A stretch of 9,357 bases of DNA from Deltaproteobacteria bacterium UBA796 (GCA_002296975.1 DBIS01000323.1:1-9357); one strand, 5' to 3'. Positions 1-6,447 are shown, counted from the first letter of the stretch. The notes: a model not told the origin generated them from the sequence alone. Numbers and translations are program-made.

Positions 1-1137
1 GATGTGCCGTCCATCGTGGCCGCACTCGCACCGACCCACCCAGACAGAGTCAGGCAAGAAGCGGCCACCCCAGCCCCCACCCAAGCACGACTGGACTTCC
101 ACGGGCGGCTCCCCGAAGATGAACGGCCACGGCATATGGCCATGCTGCTCAACCGAGCCCTCGGCGACACCTTGGTCAAATACCCAGAGGCTTGCATCTT
201 TGGAGAGGACGTCGCCCGAAAAGGCGGGGTTTACCATGTGACAGCCGGCCTCCAAGAAAAGGCAAGCGTGGGGCGCGTGTTCAACACCTTGCTCGACGAG
301 ACTTCCATCCTCGGTGTGGCCTTGGGTGCAGCCCAAATGGGCATGCTGCCGATGCCCGAGATTCAATACTTGGCCTATCTCCACAACGCGATCGATCAAA
401 TCCGAGGAGAAGCATGCTCGATGCAGTTTTTCTCCTCGGCCCAATACGCCAACCCAATGGTGATTCGCATCGCTGGGTTGGCCTATCAAAAAGGATTTGG
501 TGGACACTTCCACAACGACAATTCGGTGGCATCCCTCCGTGATATTCCTGGCCTCATCATCGCCTGTCCCAGCAACGGCGAAGACGCCGTCGGCATGTTG
601 CGAACCGTCACCGCCGCGGCCAAGGTCGATGGTCGCGTGAGTGTCTTTATCGAGCCGATCGCTCTGTATATGACCAAGGACCTTCATGAAGAAAAGGATG
701 GGCTGTGGTCCTTTCAGTATCCTAAGGCAGACCTGACCGTCGCCGTCGGAACAGCCCGAACCTGGGGCGACGGCACCGACTTGACCATCATCAGCTACGC
801 AAACGGCCACTGGATGAGCCTTCGTGTGGCCAAGCGACTCGCTGCGAAAGGCATCAACATCCGCTGCGTGGACATCCGCTGGATTAACCCCCTTCCGATC
901 GAGGATATGGCCCGAGAGGCATCAGCCACTGGAAAAGTACTGGTGGTGGATGAATGCCGAAAAACGGGCGGTATGGCCGAAGGCATCATCACCGCTTTGG
1001 TTGAAAACTGTCCGGACATCAAGATCGCACGGGTCACAGGGGTCGACACCTACATCCCACTCGGTGCTGCAGCCAACCTGGTCTTGGTGAGCGAAGACGA
1101 CATCGAGGCTGCGGCCACAACACTGGTGAACTCATGA
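1..1137 (+). CDS. 2-oxoacid dehydrogenase E1, beta-type (transketolase-like) C-terminal part, 5'-partial
   Basis: The frame is open to the left window edge, so the N-terminus is missing. The visible 378 codons carry the pyrimidine-binding and C-terminal transketolase domains of a thiamine-diphosphate E1 component, which decarboxylates a 2-oxoacid and acylates the E2 lipoyl group. Counting the codon at position 4 as residue 1: GEDVARKGGVY (67-77), the catalytic-type Glu of LLDETSILG (E99), a branched-chain E1-like AEIQ-type stretch (PEIQYLAYLHNAIDQIRGE), the active-site His region GGHFHNDNS (H170) and the C-terminal domain from about 245 (IRWINPLPIED, DECRKTGGMAEGI). The first 45 residues are a Pro/Ala/Arg-rich stretch that looks like a linker, so I infer a fused alpha-beta E1 of roughly 700 residues. 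A stand-alone beta subunit starting at ATG 136 is possible, but no ribosome binding site precedes it. The substrate (branched-chain, pyruvate or other) cannot be told. The TGA stop overlaps the next ATG. Confidence 0.85.
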   Translation, partial: DVPSIVAALAPTHPDRVRQEAATPAPTQARLDFHGRLPEDERPRHMAMLLNRALGDTLVKYPEACIFGEDVARKGGVYHVTAGLQEKASVGRVFNTLLDETSILGVALGAAQMGMLPMPEIQYLAYLHNAIDQIRGEACSMQFFSSAQYANPMVIRIAGLAYQKGFGGHFHNDNSVASLRDIPGLIIACPSNGEDAVGMLRTVTAAAKVDGRVSVFIEPIALYMTKDLHEEKDGLWSFQYPKADLTVAVGTARTWGDGTDLTIISYANGHWMSLRVAKRLAAKGINIRCVDIRWINPLPIEDMAREASATGKVLVVDECRKTGGMAEGIITALVENCPDIKIARVTGVDTYIPLGAAANLVLVSEDDIEAAATTLVNS

Positions 1138-2156
1138 AGCGCGCCCTCATTTTATGTCCTGGCCGAGGCTCGTATAATCGAGAGTCTCTCGGCTCACTAA
1201 AAGGGGTCCATAGCGCGTCGCTGCATGTGTTTGACACCATGCGAACAACCCTTGGCCGACCCTCTGTTTCAGAGATGGATGCTTCCGATAAGTTCAGTTC
1301 AAAGCTACATATTCGTGGAGAGAATGCCAGTGCACTTACCGCAGGATGCACCTTGGCAGACCTCGACCAAGTGGACCCAAAAGCCTTTGAACTTGTGGGT
1401 GTCGTCGGCAACTCAATGGGCTGGTACACCGCCTTAGGCTACGCCGGCGCACTCTCCCTCACAGACTGTGCCCATCTCATCGAAACCTTGGGCCAATACC
1501 AGGCTGAGAACATCATCGGTGGCCAAATCGTTTACCCCATCGTCAATGATGACTGGACCATTTGCACAGATACCCTGGCCTTGGTCGAGCAGCTGGTGGC
1601 CGACACCCCCGACCTTTATTGGTCGATTCGCCTGGGTGGACAGGCCATTCTGGGCGGGACTGAAACGGCCTTAAATGCTGCAACAGCATCATTGCCACCC
1701 CAACAGCGCGGGGCCCACACCTTCCCGATCCGCCTGCCCCTGCACTCGGCATTTCACACCCCTTTGATGCATCACACCGCACAATCCGCCCGCGATGAGC
1801 TTGGCAACTTGGACTGGATGACCCCCGAAATCCCCTTGATTGATGGTGTTGGGCGTGTGTTTCGGCCCCACTCATCTCAGCCCCAGCAGATTCGGGATTA
1901 CACCCTGGGCGCCCAGATTACCGACACCTTCGATTTAGGGTGTGCCATCCAAACTGCACTCAAAACTCTGGCACCTGATGTCGTCATTCTTCCTGGGCCT
2001 GGGAGCAATCTCGGAAGTGCTGTGGCCCAAAGCATGATCGCTTGTGGGTGGGCTGGCCTGAAAGACCGCGCTGACTTCATCGCGCGCCAAAAGAGCCGTC
2101 CAATCCTTCTGAGCATGGTGCGGCCCGATCAGCGGAAATTGGTGGTGGCCACTTGA
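1134..2156 (+). CDS. FabD-like acyltransferase-fold protein (malonyl/acyl transferase family), substrate uncertain
   Basis: The 340-residue protein has the fold signature of ACP acyltransferases, which move an acyl group from CoA to a carrier-protein thiol. An N-terminal CPGRGS (8-13) stands where FabD has FPGQGS. The nucleophile elbow GNSMGWY (92-98) gives Ser94, and SAFHTPLM (205-212) supplies the expected catalytic His208, like the HAFH motif of polyketide AT domains. The C-terminal LPGPGSNLGSAV (286-297) matches the FabD GPGxxL turn. Odd points: aligned from the Ser, the malonate-carboxylate-binding Arg (E. coli R117) is Leu119, and the usual oxyanion-region Gln is Arg11. A malonyl substrate is therefore doubtful. 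Transfer of a non-carboxylated acyl group, or thioesterase-like hydrolysis, are alternatives. The start overlaps the E1 stop as ATGA, with GGTGA just upstream, so the two are probably translationally coupled. The length slightly exceeds FabD (about 310). Confidence 0.8.
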   Translation: MKRALILCPGRGSYNRESLGSLKGVHSASLHVFDTMRTTLGRPSVSEMDASDKFSSKLHIRGENASALTAGCTLADLDQVDPKAFELVGVVGNSMGWYTALGYAGALSLTDCAHLIETLGQYQAENIIGGQIVYPIVNDDWTICTDTLALVEQLVADTPDLYWSIRLGGQAILGGTETALNAATASLPPQQRGAHTFPIRLPLHSAFHTPLMHHTAQSARDELGNLDWMTPEIPLIDGVGRVFRPHSSQPQQIRDYTLGAQITDTFDLGCAIQTALKTLAPDVVILPGPGSNLGSAVAQSMIACGWAGLKDRADFIARQKSRPILLSMVRPDQRKLVVAT

Positions 2157-2650
2157 GTGACTTGAGCCACCTGGGCCTAAAAGACCTCACTCGAGCAGGA
2201 TGGCTCAGGGTGGGCATTTCACAAGCCGAAAGCGTCGCGGCTCACAGCTGGGGTGTGTCCTGGTTGGTGATGCGCTTCGCCCCGACGGAGATCGATGCAA
2301 ATCGCGCGCTAAAGATTGCGATGGTCCACGATTTGCCCGAGGTTCGGACCGGCGACATCACCCCGTTTGATGGAATCGGACCCGCCGAAAAGCACCGGCT
2401 TGAAGCCAGCGCTGCAAAAGCAATATTTGATGGCCAACCCGAACTCTTGAGCCTGTGGGAAGAGTACGCGTTGAACGAAAGCCCGGAAGCGAACTTCGTT
2501 CACGCATGCGACAAGCTGGACATGGCTTTACAGGCGATTCATTACGCCGCTGAGTTGGGCGTCAACACCGCTGAGTTTATTGCATCCGCGCGGGCCGCCA
2601 TCGATGACCCTCGACTCATCAAGGTCATCGACGACGCTGAGCAGCGCTGA
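2153..2650 (+). CDS. HD-domain phosphohydrolase, HDDC2/YfbR-like (probable 5'-deoxynucleotidase)
   Basis: The 165-residue protein has the metal-binding HD signature of the HDDC2/YfbR family: His31 in ESVAAHSWGV, His59-Asp60 in MVHDLPE with the catalytic-type Glu63, TGDI at 67-70, and the distal Asp120 in HACDKLDMALQA. Family members dephosphorylate deoxynucleoside 5'-monophosphates using a divalent metal in the cytoplasm, so a nucleotide salvage or house-cleaning role is likely here. The start is a TTG overlapping the previous TGA (TTGA). It is preferred because the N-terminal stretch LKDLTRAGWLRVGI resembles the conserved family start and no ATG or GTG nearby keeps it. A weak GGTGG lies just upstream. 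It is the last gene of the + strand set, and its stop lies 3 bases from the stop of the convergent ahcY. The exact substrate is inferred from family only. Confidence 0.85.
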   Translation: MSDLSHLGLKDLTRAGWLRVGISQAESVAAHSWGVSWLVMRFAPTEIDANRALKIAMVHDLPEVRTGDITPFDGIGPAEKHRLEASAAKAIFDGQPELLSLWEEYALNESPEANFVHACDKLDMALQAIHYAAELGVNTAEFIASARAAIDDPRLIKVIDDAEQR

Positions 2651-2653
2651 AAA

Positions 2654-4225
2654 TCAGTAGCGGTAGTGTTGAGGCTTGTAGGGGCCTTCCACCTTCACAC
2701 CGATGTAATCAGCTTGGGCCTGACTCAAGGTGGTCAGACGAACACCAAATTTGTCGAGATGCAAGCGCGCGACTTTTTCGTCGAGATGCTTGGGCAGGGT
2801 CACCACGGTGGGCTTTTTGCCTGATGGGTCGACCAATGGGTTCATCCCGTAATCCTCAGCACTGGCATGAAGCTCAATCTGAGCCATGGTCTGGTTGGTG
2901 AAGCTGGCACTCATGACCAAACTGGGGTGCCCGGTGGCACAACCAAGGTTGACCAACCGGCCTTCCGCCAACACCAAAATACTGTGACCGCGGCCTTTTG
3001 GACCGTGGGTGGTGTTTTTGAACTTCCACTCGTGAACCTGGGGTTTAATCTCGATTTTTTCGACTTCACCGCTCTCACGCATGCCTTCAAGCACAGCGAT
3101 TTCAATCTCATTATCGAAATGACCGATATTGCAGACGATGGCGTTGTGCTTCATCTGTTTCATGTGCTCAGCAGTAATGATGCCGAAGTTTCCAGTGGTG
3201 GTGACGAAGATGTCCGTGTCGGCAACCACATCATCCATTCTCACCACATCCAAGCCCCGCATACAGGCTTGCAATGCGCAAATCGGGTCGACCTCTGTGA
3301 TTTTCACCCGAGCACATTGACCCTGCAGTGATTCTACCGAGCCTTTGCCCACATCGCCAAAGCCCAAAACGAGGGCTTTTTTCCCGGCGATGAGCACATC
3401 TGTTGCCCGCATAATCGCATCGACCAACGAGTGCCGGCACCCATAAACATTGTCGAACTTTGACTTGGTGACCGAGTCGTTCACGTTGATGGCAGGAAAG
3501 AGTAGGCTGCCATTTTGGGTGCGCTCCACCAGCCGGTGAACCCCCGTGGTGGTCTCCTCTGAGACGCCGCGAATGCCCTTGGCCATCGCAGTCCAAAATC
3601 CATCACCCTTTTGCTCCCGAACATCCTTGAGCACTTGTAGGATGACCTGCATCTCCTCAACGTCGGTGCTGCTTGGGTCGGCGACCTCACCCTTCTTCTC
3701 GAGCTCATGCCCAAGGTGAATCAACAAGGTGGCGTCTCCACCATCGTCGAGAATCAAATTGCAACCGCCGTGTTCTGGCCACACCAAAGCTTGCATGGTG
3801 CACCACCAGTACTCCTCGAGGCTCTCACCCTTCCACGCGAACACGGGCACGCCCGCTGGCTCGTCCAAAGAACCGGTCGGACCGACCGCTGCTGCGGTGG
3901 CGGCATGGTCTTGGGTAGAAAAAATATTGCAGCTTACCCAGCGAACATCTGCACCAAGATCAATCAAGGTCTCGATCAAAACGCCCGTTTGGATCGTCAT
4001 GTGCAACGAACCCATGATGCGGGCGCCGGCGAGTGGGGACTTTCCAGCGTACTCCTCACGCAACGCCGCGAGGCCGGGCATCTCGACAAGGGCCAAATCT
4101 AGCTCTTTTCGCCCAAAGCGATTGGCGGCTTCACTCCAATCCGCCACCCGGTAAGGCATGTCTGCGAACAGGGGTAAACCCGTGCTCATAAAGGTCGAGG
4201 CGTTGGCTGAATTGTTTGTGGTCAT
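2654..4225 (-). CDS. ahcY: adenosylhomocysteinase (S-adenosyl-L-homocysteine hydrolase)
   Basis: The 523-residue enzyme reversibly splits S-adenosylhomocysteine into adenosine and homocysteine with bound NAD, removing the inhibitor made by methyltransferases. Visible signatures: SLHMTIQT (His75), the Cys99/Asp106 region NIFSTQDHAA, EETTTGVHRL (from 223), NDSVTKSKFDN with Lys256 and Asp258, YGCRHSL (Cys263), the NAD Rossmann turn GFGDVGKG (288-295) followed by Glu311 (TEVDP), HFDNEI (369-374), and a C-terminal KPQHYRY (517-523) carrying the NAD-contacting Lys and Tyr. At 523 residues it is longer than the 430-residue animal form, owing to an N-terminal extension and the insert at about 157-222 typical of many bacterial enzymes. 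The frame is open upstream to 4459, but the start at 4225 has GGAG 5 bases ahead and the family N-terminus follows; an earlier start would overlap the HIT gene. It is downstream of the HIT gene on the same strand. Confidence 0.97.
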   Translation of the reverse strand: MTTNNSANASTFMSTGLPLFADMPYRVADWSEAANRFGRKELDLALVEMPGLAALREEYAGKSPLAGARIMGSLHMTIQTGVLIETLIDLGADVRWVSCNIFSTQDHAATAAAVGPTGSLDEPAGVPVFAWKGESLEEYWWCTMQALVWPEHGGCNLILDDGGDATLLIHLGHELEKKGEVADPSSTDVEEMQVILQVLKDVREQKGDGFWTAMAKGIRGVSEETTTGVHRLVERTQNGSLLFPAINVNDSVTKSKFDNVYGCRHSLVDAIMRATDVLIAGKKALVLGFGDVGKGSVESLQGQCARVKITEVDPICALQACMRGLDVVRMDDVVADTDIFVTTTGNFGIITAEHMKQMKHNAIVCNIGHFDNEIEIAVLEGMRESGEVEKIEIKPQVHEWKFKNTTHGPKGRGHSILVLAEGRLVNLGCATGHPSLVMSASFTNQTMAQIELHASAEDYGMNPLVDPSGKKPTVVTLPKHLDEKVARLHLDKFGVRLTTLSQAQADYIGVKVEGPYKPQHYRY

Positions 4226-4310
4226 GAGGTCTCCAATAGAAAAGTTGGGCGTCCCCCTAACCGAATGCCTCAAACCGTGGGATACCGACCGAGATTTGTT
4301 TTTAAAAGCC
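4226..4310 (-). other. 85-base leader between the HIT gene and ahcY; no recognised riboswitch
   Basis: This is the longest non-coding gap in the window. Read on the - strand, it begins with an A/T-rich stretch right after the HIT stop, then a GC-rich section, then the ahcY ribosome binding site. A small imperfect hairpin can be drawn at 4243-4260 (GTTAGG pairing with CCCAAC, with one mismatch), about 20-35 bases before the start codon. I looked for the SAH riboswitch consensus often found before ahcY and for SAM-II-like elements, and did not recognise either. No convincing -35/-10 pair stands out. It could hold an internal promoter, a short RNA control element or nothing. Confidence 0.4.
4231..4234 (-). 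promoter_or_regulatory. ribosome binding site of ahcY
   Basis: GGAG on the - strand lies 5 bases before the ATG at 4225-4223. It fixes the start of ahcY against the longer open frame that would begin inside the HIT gene. Confidence 0.7.
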
Positions 4311-4649
4311 CTATCCAGGCGGCCATTGGAGTTGACGTCCCCCGAGGATGTGAACGTGGAGGTGAAACACACTCTGACCACCCTGTTGTCCGATATTGGT
4401 GACCAAACGATAGCCATCTTCGGCCAAGCCTTGGTCTGCAGCGACTTTGGCTGCGACAAGCATCAACTTACCCAAAAGTTGCTGATCGTCATCGGTCGCC
4501 GTCGCGACGGAGACGATCGGTTTTTTGGGGATGACCAAAATATGTATGGGGGCCACAGGCTGAATGTCTCGAAAAGCGAGAATGTCATCGTCTTCGTACA
4601 GCTTGTCAGCCGGAATGTCACCATCAATGATTTTCTGAAAAATGGTCAT
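4311..4649 (-). CDS. HIT-family (HINT-type) nucleotide hydrolase
   Basis: The 112-residue protein is a complete histidine-triad protein of the HINT branch, which hydrolyses adenosine 5'-phosphoramidates and aminoacyl-adenylates in the cytoplasm, usually as a homodimer. Visible features: the N-terminal FQKIIDGDIPADKLYED (4-20), LAFRDIQP (24-31) and HILVIPKK (36-43), then the catalytic triad in FHLHVHILGGR (95-105), where the three alternating His are present and the middle one of the active set is the nucleophile in the family. The C-terminal QWPPG matches family members. It starts 2 bases after the stop of the secreted-protein gene with no clear Shine-Dalgarno, so translation probably depends on the upstream gene. 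ahcY follows after 85 bases. The product of ahcY (adenosine) and HIT substrates (adenylates) share adenine nucleotide metabolism, but a functional link is inference. Confidence 0.93.
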   Translation of the reverse strand: MTIFQKIIDGDIPADKLYEDDDILAFRDIQPVAPIHILVIPKKPIVSVATATDDDQQLLGKLMLVAAKVAADQGLAEDGYRLVTNIGQQGGQSVFHLHVHILGGRQLQWPPG

Positions 4650-4651
4650 AT

Positions 4652-5110
4652 TTAATACCGCGCAAAAATGGGCAACACGAGCACGCCACCCGCATGAGGC
4701 GGCCCAGCCACCATGAAAAATCCGTTCCTGCGAATAGAGACCGTGGTGTCCAGCAGTTTTCCCTTTGGCCCCACAACCTGAACCCTCACCCGGGCGCGGT
4801 CTTTATCCCGACTCAGCACTGTCACCAAAACCGAGCGCTGGCCGACGAGTTTAAACCTATTTTCACCTTTGACATCAATTGATGCGCCCTGCTTAGACAG
4901 CAAATCAAAGCCACTAAACTTGAGGTTACCCAAGTGTTTGGCGATGGGCTTCAGGTCAGGGTCGATGGTGGCGTGGCCATTGGTGGCCAGCACTGTCCAC
5001 ACCTTTATCTTTACAGATTCAGCCACCTGATTGGCTTTATCGGGTGCCCCATACGCCTGCCCCACAAGCGGCGAAAGCAACAGCATGGCGATGATTACAA
5101 ACACGCTCAT
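4652..5110 (-). CDS. small secreted protein of unknown function in the sigma-factor operon
   Basis: I do not recognise a named family. The 152-residue product has a hydrophobic N-terminus (about residues 3-17) and a plausible signal peptidase I site after Ala-Tyr-Gly21, so export to the periplasm or beyond is likely; there is no lipobox Cys. The n-region lacks Lys and Arg, which is unusual. The mature part (about 130 residues) looks beta-rich: a segment KIKVWTVLATN (35-45), a mid-section with repeated short beta-like strands and many basic residues, and a C-terminal GPPHAGGVLVLPIFARY. I have an impression of similar small proteins near sigma factors in Bradymonadia/Myxococcota, not verified. 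The ATG overlaps the stop of the anti-sigma-like gene (ATGA), and GAGGTGGG just ahead, inside that gene's last codons, is a strong ribosome binding site. A ligand or modulator of the anti-sigma factor is one possibility. Confidence 0.75.
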   Translation of the reverse strand: MSVFVIIAMLLLSPLVGQAYGAPDKANQVAESVKIKVWTVLATNGHATIDPDLKPIAKHLGNLKFSGFDLLSKQGASIDVKGENRFKLVGQRSVLVTVLSRDKDRARVRVQVVGPKGKLLDTTVSIRRNGFFMVAGPPHAGGVLVLPIFARY

Positions 5111-5820
5111 TTTCCCACCTCAATATCGCTAGCAATAAAAATAATCGTCGGAGAATCAAGTCCAAACTGGAGCACCTGTACGGTATTTTGACTGCCAACA
5201 TCCAAAGACTCAATATCGACTGGTGCGGCCAACATCGGCCCCATCGCACCCTCCAAACTCGGCCCATCCACACCCACGATGCTCAGCATTAAGGCCGCAG
5301 CGACAGCAATGCCCACGCCGACCACCGCACCCACCACGCCGAAGCGCCGACTGGCTCGCATCCAACTGATCGGGCCAGAACCATCTACAGCCTCGGCATA
5401 AAGCGCATTCTTGAGGTCCAAGCCAGACTCGCCCTCATCCAGTCCACCGACAGTGGACGAAAGGCCAGCCCAAAGAGAAGGGGCTGCACCCGCCTCAGCG
5501 ACAATCGCATCGGCCACAACAGCCCCAACCCCTCGGCCAACGCCCAAAGCACCCATGACCGCTTGAGCCATCGGACCTGGCACCTCTGGACCGCTTGAAA
5601 AAGCCGCTCGGACCGGCAGACCAGACTGCCTGAGCCGGTGCATGACAGCCGAGGCCAAACTGGGGCATGACAAATCACACAATTCGGCCATCAACTCAAC
5701 ACGGGCCAATAGGACTTCACCATCCACGTTTGAACGCTCTTGGGCTGTTTCCAGGCCATCGCAATGACGAAGTTCATTCAATTGGCTGGGGCTCAACTCC
5801 TCTTTCATCCGATCGCTCAT
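5107..5820 (-). CDS. single-pass membrane protein, probable anti-sigma factor
   Basis: The 237-residue protein follows the ECF sigma gene with a 4-base overlap (ATGA), the standard position for an anti-sigma factor. Residues 1-158 are predicted cytoplasmic and end in a basic patch (RASRRF, 155-160). A single membrane helix runs about 161-183 (Gly/Val/Ala-rich), leaving a short extracytoplasmic tail of about 54 residues ending in FIASDIEVGK. The N-in orientation fits sigma binding. The start of the cytoplasmic part (residues 1-70) has acidic helices and a CDLSC pair (48-52), but not the His-x3-Cys-x2-Cys zinc motif of the common ZAS anti-sigma domain. Residues 75-130 are Gly/Ala/Pro-rich and probably flexible. 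The assignment rests on position and topology, not on a recognised domain; a different membrane partner of the sigma factor is possible. The secreted-protein gene overlaps its 3' end. Confidence 0.65.
   Translation of the reverse strand: MSDRMKEELSPSQLNELRHCDGLETAQERSNVDGEVLLARVELMAELCDLSCPSLASAVMHRLRQSGLPVRAAFSSGPEVPGPMAQAVMGALGVGRGVGAVVADAIVAEAGAAPSLWAGLSSTVGGLDEGESGLDLKNALYAEAVDGSGPISWMRASRRFGVVGAVVGVGIAVAAALMLSIVGVDGPSLEGAMGPMLAAPVDIESLDVGSQNTVQVLQFGLDSPTIIFIASDIEVGK
5114..5121 (-). promoter_or_regulatory. ribosome binding site of the secreted-protein gene, inside the upstream gene
   Basis: GAGGTGGG on the - strand ends 3 bases before the ATG at 5110-5108 and is formed by the last sense codons of the anti-sigma-like gene. 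It supports the start with the signal peptide and separate, strong translation despite the 4-base gene overlap. Confidence 0.65.
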
Positions 5821-6437
5821 CCGTTCGGCCGATGCTCTGCGAGCAACACCTGAAGCCGCCGACGGGCATAGTACAGCCGACTCATTACCGTCCCCTCAGG
5901 AACATCGAGCACCTCCGCAATCTCCTTATACGGCATGTCCTCGATTTCGCGTAAAACCAAGACCGCACGCTGGTCTTCAGGCAAAGTGTCGACAGCATCC
6001 ATGATGGTTCTGTACATGCGCTCTCGCTCTACATTTTGCGAAGGGTCATCAGGCTTGGAGTGTAGCCTGACCACCTGCGCGCCCCCTGATGAGCCACGCA
6101 TTTCATCAAACTCAGCATGATTACGGTGCTTTCGTTTACGGAGGTGGTCGATTGAAAGGTTCATCGCAATCCGACAAATCCAAGTATAAAATCTCGACTC
6201 CATCCGAAAGCGATGCAGCGCTTGAAAGGCTTTTACGAAGCAGTCTTGGGCCAGGTCGCGTGCGTCTTCTGGATTTCTGACCATGCCGTAAACCACATAG
6301 TATATTCGCCTTTCGTAGCGCTCAACCAGCACACGGTAAGCCTCAGGGTCGCCATTGAGCACTGCGAGCACCATCAAGGAGTCTGGGTCGCTTGGTGGTG
6401 GCCCAGCACCTGTGGTGTCGGTTTTTATCTCGGTCAT
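5817..6437 (-). CDS. ECF-family RNA polymerase sigma factor (sigma-70 family)
   Basis: The 206-residue protein has the two-domain layout of group 4 sigma factors. Sigma region 2 lies at about 34-103 (YERRIYYVVYGMVRNPEDARDL, DCFVKAFQALHRF, FYTWICRIAMNLSIDHLRKRK), covering the core-binding and -10 recognition helices. A Ser/Gly-containing linker spans about 104-140. Region 4, with its helix-turn-helix, lies at about 145-198 (LPEDQRAVLVLREIEDMPYKEIAEVL, VPEGTVMSRLYYARRRL). It would direct RNA polymerase to a special set of promoters, released by a signal through the overlapping anti-sigma-like gene downstream. GAGGAG 4 bases before the ATG confirms the start. The polA stop lies 38 bases upstream on the same strand with no clear terminator or promoter between, so some read-through from polA is possible. 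A self-regulated ECF promoter was looked for and not recognised. Confidence 0.96.
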   Translation of the reverse strand: MTEIKTDTTGAGPPPSDPDSLMVLAVLNGDPEAYRVLVERYERRIYYVVYGMVRNPEDARDLAQDCFVKAFQALHRFRMESRFYTWICRIAMNLSIDHLRKRKHRNHAEFDEMRGSSGGAQVVRLHSKPDDPSQNVERERMYRTIMDAVDTLPEDQRAVLVLREIEDMPYKEIAEVLDVPEGTVMSRLYYARRRLQVLLAEHRPNG

Positions 6438-6441
6438 GAAT

Positions 6442-6447
6442 CTCCTC
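6442..6447 (-). promoter_or_regulatory. ribosome binding site of the ECF sigma gene
   Basis: GAGGAG on the - strand sits 4 bases before the ATG at 6437-6435, in the 38-base gap after polA. It is the strongest Shine-Dalgarno in the window, with the one before the secreted-protein gene. Confidence 0.7.

Noticed and set aside
2867..3331. Open frame of 154 codons on the + strand inside ahcY
   Set aside because: It is antisense to highly conserved AhcY motifs and shows no recognisable protein; it is a by-product of codon composition.
4226..4310. SAH or SAM riboswitch before ahcY
   Set aside because: The conserved core sequences were not recognised by eye; kept only as a leader to be tested.
4226..4459. 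Upstream extension of ahcY by 78 codons, to a 601-residue product
   Set aside because: It would overlap the HIT coding region in another frame, has no family-like sequence, and the GGAG site points to 4225.
4158..4655. Open frame of 165 codons on the + strand across the HIT gene and the ahcY leader
   Set aside because: It is antisense to the conserved HIT motifs, with no ribosome site and no protein signature.
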